Below are positions 41,219-50,406 of a stretch of 64,000 nucleotides of DNA, piece after piece (within the stretch, counting starts at the first letter, position 1; each line of letters begins with the position of its first letter). This DNA is from Haloarcula limicola (GTDB lineage: Archaea; Halobacteriota; Halobacteria; Halobacteriales; Haloarculaceae): the NCBI RefSeq assembly GCF_010119205.1, contig NZ_WRXM01000001.1:62001-126000 (forward strand), given 5' to 3'. Under the pieces are notes generated by a model. It saw only the letters and a program-made list of their open reading frames with translations, searched no databases and was not told the DNA's origin. The position numbers were made by a program, and so were the translations under genes.

Positions 41219-41375
41219 GGCCGGTCGTAGGGCGCGCGCGTGGATAAATGCTCGAACCCCGGCCGAGAGATATCGCTATCCGACTCCGCTGACTCCCCTC
41301 AGAACTCGACAGAGACGGCGTGTCGAATACAGCGGGTCCACCTGGCACGCATCGATTCTGCTCTCCCGTCACTAC

Positions 41376-41391
41376 GTGTCAATTCTGACAC
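41376..41391. promoter_or_regulatory. Perfect inverted repeat upstream of the small membrane protein
   Basis: GTGTCA-attc-TGACAC, a perfect 6-bp palindrome with a 4-nt spacer, lies 53 bp before the ATG at 41444 in an intergenic region of about 225 bp. The form is that of a dimeric regulator's operator. No matching regulator can be assigned. Confidence 0.4.
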
Positions 41392-41443
41392 TCGATAGGG
41401 CCGATTTCTCAACAGTTTTGTCCGCTCGACCGCAACGGCGACT

Positions 41444-41629
41444 ATGGAATTCGACTTCGCGCGCTCGGTGGCCCCGCTCGTCGCCATCGTCGCCGTCGCG
41501 GCGGTCGCGCTCACGAGCGTGATGACCCCCTCGACGGTCTTCATGATGGTCCTGCCCTCGATGATCGCCTTCTCGGTCATCGCGTTCTTCTTCGGGATGA
41601 AACACGGCGAGTTCCGCGCCAGTCCGTAG
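41444..41629 (+). CDS. Small two-helix membrane protein
   Basis: A 61-residue protein with two hydrophobic segments (LVAIVAVAAVALTSVMTP and FMMVLPSMIAFSVIAFFFG) and a charged end (MKHGEFRASP). The KHGEFR ending is the kind of feature that recurs in tiny haloarchaeal membrane proteins annotated only as DUFs. Function unknown. Expressed from its own promoter region, which carries a palindrome. Confidence 0.7.
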   Translation: MEFDFARSVAPLVAIVAVAAVALTSVMTPSTVFMMVLPSMIAFSVIAFFFGMKHGEFRASP

Positions 41630-41732
41630 CAGTCCGGTCCGACTACCGACATTCTCAGGTCGAGTCCGCCGTCGCTGTTTTCCACACCGTTGGAGACGGA
41701 GAGTTTTCACCGTCGCCTCCGAACGTCCGCGT

Positions 41733-42431
41733 ATGCTCTCACACCCGGAGTGGCTGGCGCTGGAGGTGAAGGACACCGATCGGATGACGGCCTTCTACGA
41801 CGCGTTCCTCGAACTCGACGTCGTCGAGGAGACCGAACAGGAGGCGGTGCTGGCGGTCGGCGACACCGAACTCCGTCTGCGCGCGCCGGGACCGGTGCCC
41901 CGCGGCGGCTTACACACCCACTACGCGCTGACGATCCCCGAGTCGGAGTACGACCGCTGGTGGGACCAGCTGGACGACCGCTTCGATCTAGTCGAGGAGA
42001 CGTTCGGGGAGGCGCGCTCGCTGTACTTCTACGACCCGGAGGGCAACTGCGTCGAGCTGGGCGAGCGAGCGGAGGGCGGCAGCGGCGTCACCGGCATGTT
42101 CGAACTCGTCCTCGAAGTCGAGCGGTTGGACGACGCCGTCGAGTTCTATCGGGAACTCGGGTTCGAGATGGTCGACGACGGCCGCGAGCAGGGACGGGTC
42201 CGGCTGACGACCGGGGAACTCGACCTCGAACTGTGGTCGCCGCGACTCGGTATCGCCGACGCGCGCGGCGGCGTCCACGTCGACTTCGGCGTCGTCGCCG
42301 ACGACCCGAGATCGGTCGCGCGGAACGTCGCGGACGAGGCGCTCGCCGTCACGTCCGTCGAGGAGGGGGTCCGCATCCGCGACCCGGACGGGCACTACCT
42401 GACGCTGGTCGGTGAGGAGAACCGGCAGTAG
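41733..42431 (+). CDS. VOC-superfamily protein with two glyoxalase-like domains
   Basis: A 232-residue protein of two vicinal-oxygen-chelate domains: residues 5-110 (EWLALEVKDTDRMTAFYDAFL ... YFYDPEGNCVELGER) and 118-228 (FELVLEVERLDDAVEFYRELGFEMV ... IRDPDGHYLTLVGEE). Each half has a possible C-terminal Glu metal ligand, and His residues are present (HTHYALTI, HVDFGVV). Members include dioxygenases, glyoxalases and resistance proteins. Substrate unknown. It converges on the small gene below. Confidence 0.85.
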   Translation: MLSHPEWLALEVKDTDRMTAFYDAFLELDVVEETEQEAVLAVGDTELRLRAPGPVPRGGLHTHYALTIPESEYDRWWDQLDDRFDLVEETFGEARSLYFYDPEGNCVELGERAEGGSGVTGMFELVLEVERLDDAVEFYRELGFEMVDDGREQGRVRLTTGELDLELWSPRLGIADARGGVHVDFGVVADDPRSVARNVADEALAVTSVEEGVRIRDPDGHYLTLVGEENRQ

Positions 42432-42449
42432 AACGGCCGATAAACCCGC

Positions 42450-42746
42450 TCAGAGTCGGTCGGTGTCGATGCTGACGCCGGGCGGCGTCACGACGAGGAA
42501 GCCGCGGAAGTGCATCAGTTCGCCGCCGGCCTCCTTGACCGGGCGGGCGAACCCGGCGGCGAGTTCGTTCAGGTCCCCGTCGACGTTCAGGACGAGCGCG
42601 CCGCCGCTCTCGACGATCTCCAGCCACTCGTCTTCACCGGTCGTCCCGTCGAGAACGCCCAACACGACGCGGTCGCTCCCGCCCGTCTCGCCGTCGGCCA
42701 TCTGGTCCTCGACCGCCTGGAGGTCCAACCCCTCGAAGTCGCTCAT
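42450..42746 (-). CDS. Conserved haloarchaeal protein (DUF5779-like)
   Basis: A 98-residue acidic protein. SDRVVLGVLDGTTGEDEWLEIVESGGALVLNVDGDLNELAAGFARPVKEAGGELMHFRGFLVVTPPGV is a compact alpha/beta domain that I associate with a haloarchaeal DUF (5779, from memory). The ATG at 42746 (MSDFEGLDLQAVEDQM) is preferred over a frame extension into the leuA promoter. Function unknown. Confidence 0.68.
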   Translation of the reverse strand: MSDFEGLDLQAVEDQMADGETGGSDRVVLGVLDGTTGEDEWLEIVESGGALVLNVDGDLNELAAGFARPVKEAGGELMHFRGFLVVTPPGVSIDTDRL

Positions 42747-42841
42747 ACCGGCGCGGAGGCGGGGCACCGGCAAAAATTTTCGGCTCCCGTCCGACGCGCG
42801 GCGTCTGCCGCGGACTGCACGCCCGTCCGGAACCGGCCCGA

Positions 42842-42870
42842 TGGACAACTATAAATACTGGAAGTGTCCA
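42842..42870 (+). promoter_or_regulatory. leuA promoter inside an inverted-repeat operator candidate
   Basis: TGGACA (42842-42847) and TGTCCA (42865-42870) are perfect inverted copies separated by 17 nt. The TATA-like ataaatac (42850-42857) lies between them. A dimeric regulator on both arms would cover the TATA box and block TBP. Spacing from the TATA box predicts transcription start near 42880, just before the ATG at 42884. Confidence 0.55.
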
Positions 42871-42883
42871 GATATAGGTGCTT

Positions 42884-44105
42884 ATGTCCAACAACGAGGG
42901 CACGTCGGGATCTCCGGCGGATCGAGTTCTTCCAGGGCACACTGGATTCCACGTCTGAGATAACAGACGCACGGATTTTCGACACCACGCTGCGCGACGG
43001 CGAACAGTCGCCACGCACGTCGTTCAACTACGAGGACAAACGCGAGATAGCCGCTGTACTCGATGAGATGGGCACCCACGTCATCGAGGCCGGGTTCCCC
43101 GTCAACTCCGACGCGGAGTTCGAGGCAGTGCGCGACATCGCGGAGTCCACGAGTGTCACGACGTGCGGACTGGCGCGCGTGGTCGAGAAAGACATCGAGG
43201 CGGCCTTGGATTCGGGTGTGGACATGGTCCACACCTTCGTCTCGACGTCGGACGTACAGTTGCAGGATTCCATGCACGCGACCCGAGAGGAGGCGCTGGA
43301 GTCGGCGGTCGAAGCCGTCGAGCGCATCGCCGAGGCGGGCGTCGAGTGCATGTTCTCGCCGATGGACGCCACTCGGACCGACGAGGAGTTCCTCCTCGAG
43401 GTCATCGAGGCGACCTCGGCGGCGGGCGCGGACTGGATCAACATCCCCGACACGTGTGGGGTCGCCACGCCGCGGCGGTTCTACGACCTCATCGAGATCG
43501 TCGACGGCCACACCGACGCGCGCATCGACGTGCACACGCACGACGACTTCGGGCTGGCCTCGGCCAACGCCATCTCCGGGTTCGAAGCGGGCGCGAGCCA
43601 GGCGCAGGTCTCGGTCAACGGCATCGGGGAGCGGGCCGGTAACGCGGCCTACGAGGAGGTCGTCATGGCGTTAGAGGCGCTGTACGACGTCGAGACGGGC
43701 ATCGATACGACGCGCATTACGGAGCTGTCACGCGTCGTCGAGGAGAAGTCGGACATCCCGGTCCCGGCCAACAAGCCGGTCGTCGGGCGCAACGCCTTCT
43801 CCCACGAGAGCGGCATTCACGCCGCCGGCGTCATCCAGAACGCCGACACCTTCGAACCGGGCGTCATGACGCCCGAGATGGTCGGTGCCGAACGCGAACT
43901 GGTGCTCGGCAAACACACCGGCGCGCACTCGGTGCGCGAGCGGCTGGTCGACGCTGGCTACGCCCCGACCGAGGCCGAGGTCCGTGAAGTGACCCGCCGC
44001 GTCAAGGACTACGGCGCGGAGAAACAGCAGGTCACCATGAGCGAACTCGAACGGTTCGCCACGGAGGTCGGCGTCGACGAGGAGTCTGAGGAGGTCCGGG
44101 CGTAG
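42884..44105 (+). CDS. leuA: 2-isopropylmalate synthase (LeuA), apparent +1 frameshift near the start
   Basis: Condenses acetyl-CoA with 2-oxoisovalerate, the first step of leucine synthesis. RIFDTTLRDGEQSP, DVHTHDDFGLASANAISGFEAGA and NAFSHESGIHAAGV are diagnostic. At about 400 residues it lacks the C-terminal leucine-feedback domain of long LeuA; citramalate synthase is an alternative. The expected leaderless ATG (42884, MSNNEGTSGSPADRV) is one frame off the enzyme body. No ATG/GTG/TTG occurs in the body frame between there and IEFFQGTLDST. Dropping one G near 42916-42920 joins the frames. GTG 42864 is in frame but lies upstream of the predicted transcript. Confidence 0.85.
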
Positions 44106-44200
44106 GTCCATGACCGCGCCTTCGGCCGCGACGAGACGACAGCGGTGCGCAACGGCGTCTCGGAGCGACGGTGCCGTGCGCCAGCGGCTCTCACAGAACG

Positions 44201-44207
44201 TTTATTA
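44201..44207 (+). promoter_or_regulatory. TATA box of the ilvB leader transcript
   Basis: tttatta stands 27-30 nt before a GTG-ATG pair (44231, 44234). A leaderless transcript starting there would begin with the small leader ORF. The leuA-ilvB gap (44106-44447) contains this promoter, the leader ORF and a hairpin; I see no other gene in it. Confidence 0.55.
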
Positions 44208-44233
44208 CTCACCGCGGACAGAGATTCGACGTG

Positions 44234-44326
44234 ATGACAGCGCGTACTGGCAGTCGGGTCCGTTCGACCGCGACCACCAGCGACGCGCACCTTCTTCGCG
44301 GCGGGCGTATTGTAGGGGCCTTCTAG
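44234..44326 (+). CDS. Putative attenuation leader peptide of ilvB (30 aa)
   Basis: A 30-codon ORF starting MTARTGSRVRSTATT and ending DAHLLRGGRIVGAF. It begins where the transcript is predicted to start and ends 121 nt before ilvB. Near its end come two adjacent Leu codons (CTT CTT, 44291-44296) and Ile-Val (ATT GTA, 44309-44314), all A/T-ending and so rare in this genome. Its stop lies in the loop of a hairpin. This is the layout of a bacterial branched-chain attenuator. Alternative: a chance ORF; its codon use is less GC-biased than neighbouring genes. Confidence 0.5.
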   Translation: MTARTGSRVRSTATTSDAHLLRGGRIVGAF

Positions 44327-44331
44327 CCCCT
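44314..44331 (+). promoter_or_regulatory. Hairpin overlapping the ilvB leader stop codon
   Basis: AGGGGC (44314-44319) and GCCCCT (44326-44331) form a perfect 6-bp stem with loop cttcta, which contains the first bases of the leader's TAG. A ribosome stalled at the Ile-Val codons or the stop would keep it open. A clear T-run does not follow, so classical termination is uncertain. Confidence 0.5.
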
Positions 44332-44447
44332 CACACCTCACTTTCGTCGCCGGCCGTATCGACTATCCACCATACAGCAGAGACGCCAGCTATGCACACA
44401 GCACACACAGCACCGCGGTATCGACCGACAGCGGACGGAGGGACAGC

Positions 44448-46211
44448 ATGAGCGAACGCGCGTCCGTTCCCAAGGAGGAAGCGGACGAACAGGAGACGGA
44501 GAGCGAGGACGCGGCCCCGGTTACGACCGGCGCGCAGTCGGTCGTCCGGGCGCTCGAAAACGCCGGCACGGAGTACGTCTTCGGCGTGCAGGGCGGCGCT
44601 ATCATGCCCGTCTACGACGCGCTGTACGACTCCGACATCAATCACGTGACGATGGCTCACGAGCAAGGGGCCTCGCACGCCGCCGACGCCTACGGCATCG
44701 TCACGGGCGACCCCGGCGTCTGTTTCGCCACGTCCGGGCCGGGCGCGACCAACCTCGTGACCGGCATCGCCGATGCGAACATGGACTCCGATCCGATGAT
44801 CGCATTGACGGGCCAGGTCTCGAAAGAGATGGTCGGCAACGACGCGTTCCAGGAGACCGACACCGTCGGCATCACTCAGCCGGTCACGAAGGAGAGCTAC
44901 TTCGCGAGCAGCCCCGACACCGTCGGCGACAACGTCAGCGAGGCGTTCGCGCTGGCCGACGAGGGCCGACAGGGGCCGACGCTCGTCGACCTCCCGAAGG
45001 ACGTCACGCAGGGCGAGACGGATATCGAACCGAAAGCGGCCGCGACGCCCGACACCTACGAGGTCCAGGAGGAGGCCGACGACGAGGCCGTGCAGGAGGC
45101 CGCAGACGCGTTCGCGGCCGCCGACCGCCCGGTCATCCTGGCCGGCGGCGGCGTCATCAAGGCCAACGCCTCGGCGGCGCTGCGGGAGCTCGCCACGGAG
45201 TACGAGGTCCCGGTCGTCACGACGATGCCCGGCATCGGGAGCTTCCCCGAGGACCACGAGCTCTCCTTAGAGTGGGCCGGGATGCACGGCACCGGCTACG
45301 CCAACCTGGCGATCACGAACACGGACTGCCTGCTGGCCATCGGCACGCGCTTCGACGACCGCCTGACCGGCGGCGTCGACTCCTTCGCGCCCGACGCCGA
45401 CGTCATCCACGTCGACATCGACCCCGCGGAGATCAGCAAGAACATCTACGCGGACTACCCGCTCATCGGCGACGCGCGGAAGGTCCTGCGCCAGTTGTTC
45501 GACGCCATGCCTCGTGCGCCCGAGGCCGACGCGTGGCGCGAGCAGTGTCAGGACTGGAAAGACGAGTACCCGATGGAGTACGAGATGCCCGACGACGAAC
45601 CGCTGAAGCCGCAGTACGTCGTCGAGACGTTCTCCGACCTGACGCCCGACGACACCATCGTCTGTACCGGCGTCGGCCAACACCAGATGTGGGCCTCGCA
45701 GTTCTGGGAGTTCACCAAGCCCCGGACGTGGGTGTCTTCCCACGGCCTCGGGACGATGGGCTACGGCGTCCCCGCGGCCATCGGCGCGAAACTGGCCGCC
45801 CCCGACCAGGAAGTCGTCTGCTTCGACGGCGACGGCTCGTTCCTGATGACGGTGCAGGGCATCTCGGTCGCGGTCCGAGAGAACCTCGACATCACCTACG
45901 TCATCCTCAACAACGAGGCGGTCGGGATGGTCCGCCAGTGGCAGGACGGCTTCTACGAGGGCCGTCGGATGGCCTCGGAGTACCCGTGGATCCCGGCCTT
46001 CGACAAGCTCGCCGAAGCCTTCGGCGCTCGCGGATTCCGACTGGAGGCCGAGGAGGACGTCGAGGAGACGATTCAGGCGGCCCGCGACTACGACGGGCCG
46101 AGCGTCATCGACGCGCACATCGACCCCGGGGAGAACGTCTTCCCGATGGTCCCGAGCGGCGGTGACAACGGCCTGTTCGCACTGCAGGAAGACCATCTGG
46201 AGATGCTCTAA
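44448..46211 (+). CDS. ilvB: Acetolactate synthase large subunit
   Basis: A 587-residue thiamine-diphosphate enzyme that makes acetolactate (valine/leucine) and acetohydroxybutyrate (isoleucine). The catalytic Glu lies in VTMAHEQGASHAADAYG. The cofactor motif is FDGDGSFLMTVQG ... ITYVILNN, and FAD-domain segments such as TRFDDRLTGGVDSFAP are present. The first ~28 residues are an acidic extension. A Shine-Dalgarno-like ggagg precedes the ATG by about 8 nt. Two bases separate it from ilvN. The long leader suggests attenuation-like control. Confidence 0.96.
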   Translation: MSERASVPKEEADEQETESEDAAPVTTGAQSVVRALENAGTEYVFGVQGGAIMPVYDALYDSDINHVTMAHEQGASHAADAYGIVTGDPGVCFATSGPGATNLVTGIADANMDSDPMIALTGQVSKEMVGNDAFQETDTVGITQPVTKESYFASSPDTVGDNVSEAFALADEGRQGPTLVDLPKDVTQGETDIEPKAAATPDTYEVQEEADDEAVQEAADAFAAADRPVILAGGGVIKANASAALRELATEYEVPVVTTMPGIGSFPEDHELSLEWAGMHGTGYANLAITNTDCLLAIGTRFDDRLTGGVDSFAPDADVIHVDIDPAEISKNIYADYPLIGDARKVLRQLFDAMPRAPEADAWREQCQDWKDEYPMEYEMPDDEPLKPQYVVETFSDLTPDDTIVCTGVGQHQMWASQFWEFTKPRTWVSSHGLGTMGYGVPAAIGAKLAAPDQEVVCFDGDGSFLMTVQGISVAVRENLDITYVILNNEAVGMVRQWQDGFYEGRRMASEYPWIPAFDKLAEAFGARGFRLEAEEDVEETIQAARDYDGPSVIDAHIDPGENVFPMVPSGGDNGLFALQEDHLEML

Positions 46212-46213
46212 CG

Positions 46214-46813
46214 ATGACCGGAGGAATGCCAGGACCCGCGCCGGACGAACGGATCCGCCCCGAGGGCCGACGCAACACGCAGGGGATCCGCGTCGACCCC
46301 GAGGCCGAAGTGACCCACGAGCCGCGGCAGGCGGTTCTGTCGGCGCTCGTCAAGCACCGACCGGGCGTGCTCTCCGAGGTGTCCGGACTCTTCAGCCGCC
46401 GGCAGTTCAACATCGAAAGCCTCACCGTCGGCCCGACGAGTGAGGAGGATACAGCCCGGATGACGATCCTCATCGAGGAGCCGGAACCGGGGATCGAACA
46501 GGCGAAAAAACAGCTGCAGAAGCTCGTGCCCGTTGTCTCCGTCTCGGAGCTGGAACCCGAGGCGGTGCGGCGGGAACTGGCGCTCGTCAAGGTCGGCGGG
46601 GAGAAACCCGACGACGTGAACGCCGTCGCGGAGATGTACGACGGCCAGGCCGTCGACGCCTCCACCGACTCGGTGACCGTCGAGATCACGGGCAGCAAGC
46701 AGAAGATCGACGCCGCCGTCGAGGCCTTCAGGCAGTTCGACGTGCAGGAGATCGTGCGGACCGGGGCCGCCGCACTCGAACGCGGCCCCAACACACTCGA
46801 TAAAGATGACTGA
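46214..46813 (+). CDS. ilvN: Acetolactate synthase small (regulatory) subunit
   Basis: A 199-residue regulatory subunit that activates IlvB and usually gives valine feedback. After an N-terminal extension, [36 protein letters not shown] is the ACT domain, and [30 protein letters not shown] begins the C-terminal domain. It starts 2 bp after ilvB and overlaps ilvC by 8 bp, so translation of all three is coupled. Confidence 0.95.
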   Translation: MTGGMPGPAPDERIRPEGRRNTQGIRVDPEAEVTHEPRQAVLSALVKHRPGVLSEVSGLFSRRQFNIESLTVGPTSEEDTARMTILIEEPEPGIEQAKKQLQKLVPVVSVSELEPEAVRRELALVKVGGEKPDDVNAVAEMYDGQAVDASTDSVTVEITGSKQKIDAAVEAFRQFDVQEIVRTGAAALERGPNTLDKDD

Positions 46814-47837
46814 CGAACTCAACACGACGGTTTACTACGACGACGACGCGGACGTATCGACACTCGACGACGAGACGGTTGCCGTACTCGGCTACGGTTC
46901 GCAGGGCCACGCCCACTCCCTGAACCTGCACGACTCCGGGGTCGACGTCGTCGTCGGCCTGCGCGAGGACTCCTCCTCGCGCTCGGCGGCCGAAGAGGCC
47001 GGTCTGCGCGTCGAGACGCCGGACGCGGCGGCCCGAGAGGCCGACCGCGTCGTCATGCTCGTCCCCGACACCGTCCAGCCGGCCGTCTACGAGGCCATCG
47101 AGGACGAGCTCGACGAGGGCGACACGCTCCAGTTCGCCCACGGGTTCAACATCCACTACGGGCAGATCGAACCGCCGGAGGGCGTCGACGTGACGATGGT
47201 CGCACCGAAGTCCCCGGGCCACCTCGTGCGCCGGACCTACGAGCGCGGCGAGGGGACCCCCGGACTCATCGCGATCTACCAGGACGCGACCGGCGACGCC
47301 AAGGAGGAGTCGCTGGCCTACGCGAAGGGCATCGGTTGCACCCGCGCCGGCGTCATCGAGACGACGTTCCAGGAGGAGGTCGAGACGGACCTCTTCGGCG
47401 AGCAGGCGGTACTCTGTGGCGGCGTCACCGAGATGGTCAAGGCCGGCTTCGAGACGCTCGTCGACGCGGGCTACGCCCCGGAGATGGCCTACTTCGAGTG
47501 CCTGAACGAGCTCAAGCTCATCGTCGACCTGATGTACGAAGGCGGTCACATGGGCATGTGGAACTCCGTCTCCGACACCGCCGAGTACGGCGGTCTCACC
47601 CGCGGTGAGGAGGTCATCGACCGCGAGGGCATGGAGAAGATCCTCGAAGAGGTCCAGAACGGCGAGTTCGCCCGCGAGTGGATCAACGAGAACCAGGCTC
47701 ACCGGCCCGCCTACAAGCAGTATCGCGCGGCGGAGGAGAACCACCAGATCGAGGAGGTCGGCGGCGGCCTGCGCGAGCTGTTCGCGTGGGGCGAGGACGC
47801 CGACCAGGAGAAAGAGGAAGCACCAGCAGATGACTGA
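46806..47837 (+). CDS. ilvC: Ketol-acid reductoisomerase (class I)
   Basis: A 343-residue enzyme that isomerises and reduces acetolactate to dihydroxyisovalerate. The dinucleotide motif is [19 protein letters not shown], with LREDSSSRS as the phosphate-binding loop (NADPH-like). [35 protein letters not shown] and [20 protein letters not shown] are diagnostic and carry the Mg ligands. An acidic C-terminal tail ([14 protein letters not shown]) is added. Overlaps both neighbours. Confidence 0.97.
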   Translation: MTDELNTTVYYDDDADVSTLDDETVAVLGYGSQGHAHSLNLHDSGVDVVVGLREDSSSRSAAEEAGLRVETPDAAAREADRVVMLVPDTVQPAVYEAIEDELDEGDTLQFAHGFNIHYGQIEPPEGVDVTMVAPKSPGHLVRRTYERGEGTPGLIAIYQDATGDAKEESLAYAKGIGCTRAGVIETTFQEEVETDLFGEQAVLCGGVTEMVKAGFETLVDAGYAPEMAYFECLNELKLIVDLMYEGGHMGMWNSVSDTAEYGGLTRGEEVIDREGMEKILEEVQNGEFAREWINENQAHRPAYKQYRAAEENHQIEEVGGGLRELFAWGEDADQEKEEAPADD

Positions 47838-48105
47838 GGAAAAACGAACGACGGTGAGAGCGGACGGAGACAGCACGATGGGCGACGTGGACCACACGCA
47901 CCCGCACACGAACGAGACCTTCGGCGCGGCCTTCCAGCGCGGCCCAGCGGTGGCCGCCGACGGGGGCGAGCGGTCCGGCGAACGCGACGCCGAGGACGAG
48001 ACAGAGGCCGAAGAGACGATGTCCGACGTCGACCACGAAGCGCCCGGTGAAGGGGTCACCCGCGCCTACGAGCGCGGGACCGAGGGACGGGACGAGACAG
48101 TATGA
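47830..48105 (+). CDS. Small protein between ilvC and leuC with an internal repeat
   Basis: A 91-residue, very acidic protein overlapping ilvC by 8 bp and leuC by 4 bp, hence fully coupled. Two related stretches occur: [21 protein letters not shown] (about residues 18-38) and [19 protein letters not shown] (about 66-84), sharing DVDH, Pro, Glu and a final RG. No known catalytic motif. Haloarchaeal ilvC-leuC operons commonly carry a small hypothetical gene here, as I recall. Perhaps an assembly or regulatory factor of the pathway; unproven. Confidence 0.75.
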   Translation: MTEEKRTTVRADGDSTMGDVDHTHPHTNETFGAAFQRGPAVAADGGERSGERDAEDETEAEETMSDVDHEAPGEGVTRAYERGTEGRDETV

Positions 48106-49523
48106 GTCAGGGGACGCTCTACGACAAAGTCTGGGACCGGCACAAAGTCACGACGCTGCCGAACGGGCAGGACCAGATGTTCGTCGGCCTCCACCTCATC
48201 CACGAGGTCACCAGCCCGCAGGCGTTCGGGATGCTCCAGGAGCGCGGCCTCGAAGTCGCACGACCGGACTTGACCCACGCGACGGTCGACCACATCGTCC
48301 CGACGGCGAATCAGGACCGGCCCTACGCCGACGACGCGGCCGAGAACATGATGTCCGAACTCGAACAGAACGTCCGGGACGCCGGCATCGAGTTCTCGGA
48401 CCCGACGACCGGCGATCAGGGGATCGTCCACGTCATCGGGCCGGAGCAGGGGATCACCCAGCCCGGCAAGACCATCGTCTGCGGCGACAGCCACACCTCC
48501 ACGCACGGCGCGTTCGGCGCCCTGGCGTTCGGTATCGGGACCAGCCAAATTCGGGACGTGCTGGCGACCCAAACCATCGCCATGGAGAAGCAGAAGGTCC
48601 GGAAGATCGAGGTCAACGGCGAACTCGGCGAGGGCGTCGAGGCCAAGGACATCGTCCTCGAGATCATCCGCCGGCTCGGTACCGAGGGCGGCGTCGGCTA
48701 CGTCTACGAGTACGCCGGCGAGGCCATCGAGAACCTCGACATGGAGGGACGGATGTCCATCTGTAACATGTCCATCGAGGGCGGCGCTCGCGCGGGCTAC
48801 GTCAACCCCGACGAGACAACCGTCGAGTGGCTGAAAGACACCGACTACTTCCGGGAGAACCCCGAGAAGTTCGAGGAACTGAAGCCGTACTGGGAGTCCA
48901 TCCGCAGCGACGAGGACGCCGAGTACGACGACGTGGTCGAGATCGACGCGAGCGACCTCGACCCCGTCGTGACGTGGGGGACCACGCCCGGTCAGGGCAT
49001 CGGCATCGACGACCCGATCCCGGCCCCCGAGGACCTCCCCGAGGACAAGCAGGACACCGCCCGGCGCGCCCAGAAGCACATGCGCGTCGAGCCCGGCGAG
49101 ACGATGAACGGCTACGACATCGACGTGGCCTTCCTCGGCTCGTGTACGAACGCGCGGATGCCCGACCTGCGCCGCGCGGCCCGCGTCGTCAAGGGCCGGC
49201 AGGTCGCCGACGACGTGCGCGCGTTCGTCGTCCCCGGCAGCCAGCGCGTCCAGCGCACCGCCGAGGAAGAGGGGCTCAAGGACGTCTTCGAGGAGGCCGG
49301 CTTCGAGTGGCGCAACGCCGGCTGTTCGATGTGTCTTGGCATGAACGAGGACCAACTGGAGGGCGACGAGGCGTGTGCCTCCTCCTCGAACCGGAACTTC
49401 GTCGGCCGGCAGGGGAGCAAGGACGGCCGCACCGTCCTGATGAACCCCCGGATGGTGGCCGCGGCGGCCATCAACGGCGAAGTCTCTGACGTGCGGGACC
49501 TGAAGGAGGTGAATCTGGCATGA
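48102..49523 (+). CDS. leuC: 3-isopropylmalate dehydratase large subunit
   Basis: A 473-residue aconitase-family subunit. The 4Fe-4S cluster Cys residues lie in [19 protein letters not shown] and [34 protein letters not shown] and HIVPTANQD are diagnostic. It isomerises 2- to 3-isopropylmalate with LeuD. It overlaps the small gene before it and leuD after it by 4 bp each. Confidence 0.96.
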   Translation: MSQGTLYDKVWDRHKVTTLPNGQDQMFVGLHLIHEVTSPQAFGMLQERGLEVARPDLTHATVDHIVPTANQDRPYADDAAENMMSELEQNVRDAGIEFSDPTTGDQGIVHVIGPEQGITQPGKTIVCGDSHTSTHGAFGALAFGIGTSQIRDVLATQTIAMEKQKVRKIEVNGELGEGVEAKDIVLEIIRRLGTEGGVGYVYEYAGEAIENLDMEGRMSICNMSIEGGARAGYVNPDETTVEWLKDTDYFRENPEKFEELKPYWESIRSDEDAEYDDVVEIDASDLDPVVTWGTTPGQGIGIDDPIPAPEDLPEDKQDTARRAQKHMRVEPGETMNGYDIDVAFLGSCTNARMPDLRRAARVVKGRQVADDVRAFVVPGSQRVQRTAEEEGLKDVFEEAGFEWRNAGCSMCLGMNEDQLEGDEACASSSNRNFVGRQGSKDGRTVLMNPRMVAAAAINGEVSDVRDLKEVNLA

Positions 49524-50218
49524 GCGACGCCACCGAGGACATCCCCGAAGTCGACTACGTCGAGGGGACCGGTATCCCCATCCGCGGGAACGACATCGAC
49601 ACGGACCAGATCATCCCCGCGCGGTTCATGAAGGTCGTCACCTTCGACGGCCTGGGCGAGTTCGCCTTCTTCGACGTCCGGTTCGACGACGAGGACAACC
49701 CGAAGGACCACCCGATGAACGAGGAGCGCTTCCAGGACGCCAACGTCATGGTGGTCAACAGCAACTTCGGCTGTGGCTCCTCCCGGGAACACGCCCCGCA
49801 GGCGCTGATGCGCTGGGGCATCGACGCCATCATCGGCGAGAGCTTCGCCGAGATCTTCGCGGGCAACTGCCTCGCGCTCGGCATCCCGACGGTGACCGCC
49901 GACCACGAGACCATCAACGCGCTCCAGCAGTGGGTCGACGACAACCCGGACGGGAGAATCGAAGTCGACGTGGCGGCAGAGACGGTTCGTTACGGCGTTC
50001 CGGAATCGGACGATTCCGGAGCCGAGCAGAACTCGGAGAGGTCTGCGCTCGGCAACGAAGCGAACGTCTCCGTCGACGACGCTCAGCGACAGGCCCTCGT
50101 CGAGGGTATCTGGGACACGACGGCGCTGATGAAGGCCAACCGGAACGCCATCGAGGAGACGGCCGCACAGCTGCCGTATCTGGACCAGACGCGGTCGGAC
50201 GTCGAAGCGGACGATTAA
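49520..50218 (+). CDS. leuD: 3-isopropylmalate dehydratase small subunit
   Basis: A 232-residue partner of Leu[24 protein letters not shown] starts the swivelling domain, and [17 protein letters not shown] is the substrate-binding signature. A Ser/Glu-rich insert ([21 protein letters not shown]) interrupts the C-terminal part, making it longer than the common ~165-200 residues. Its last codons and stop are included in a 58-bp tandem duplication. Confidence 0.95.
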   Translation: MSDATEDIPEVDYVEGTGIPIRGNDIDTDQIIPARFMKVVTFDGLGEFAFFDVRFDDEDNPKDHPMNEERFQDANVMVVNSNFGCGSSREHAPQALMRWGIDAIIGESFAEIFAGNCLALGIPTVTADHETINALQQWVDDNPDGRIEVDVAAETVRYGVPESDDSGAEQNSERSALGNEANVSVDDAQRQALVEGIWDTTALMKANRNAIEETAAQLPYLDQTRSDVEADD

Positions 50219-50317
50219 CTACGGAGCGTTTCAGCTCTCCGGCGTAAGCGTCCGGTTCGCAGAAGCGGACGATTAACTACGGAGCGTTTCAACTCTCCGG
50301 CGTAAGCGGCCGGGTCG
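50204..50317. repeat. 58-bp tandem duplication across the leuD stop
   Basis: Two consecutive copies, 50204-50259 and 50262-50317 (period 58), begin gaagcggacgattaactac and end in ccggttcg or ccgggtcg. They differ at only a few positions. The first copy holds the last codons of leuD and its TAA; the second repeats that stop context outside the gene. A recent slippage or unequal exchange is the simplest explanation. Confidence 0.9.
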
Positions 50318-50406
50318 TAGATGTGGGCGACTGTCCGCTGGACGTTCTTCTGATTTCGCCCGCGAAGAGCCGAAACACAGTCGGTCTCCCGGTGTGAGGG
50401 ACACCT

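Noticed and set aside
42864-42883. GTG at 42864 as the leuA start
   Set aside because: It lies only about 10 nt from the TATA box and upstream of the predicted transcript start, and the added residues (MSRYRCLCPTTRARR) are Cys/Arg-rich and unlike LeuA. It remains possible if another promoter is used.
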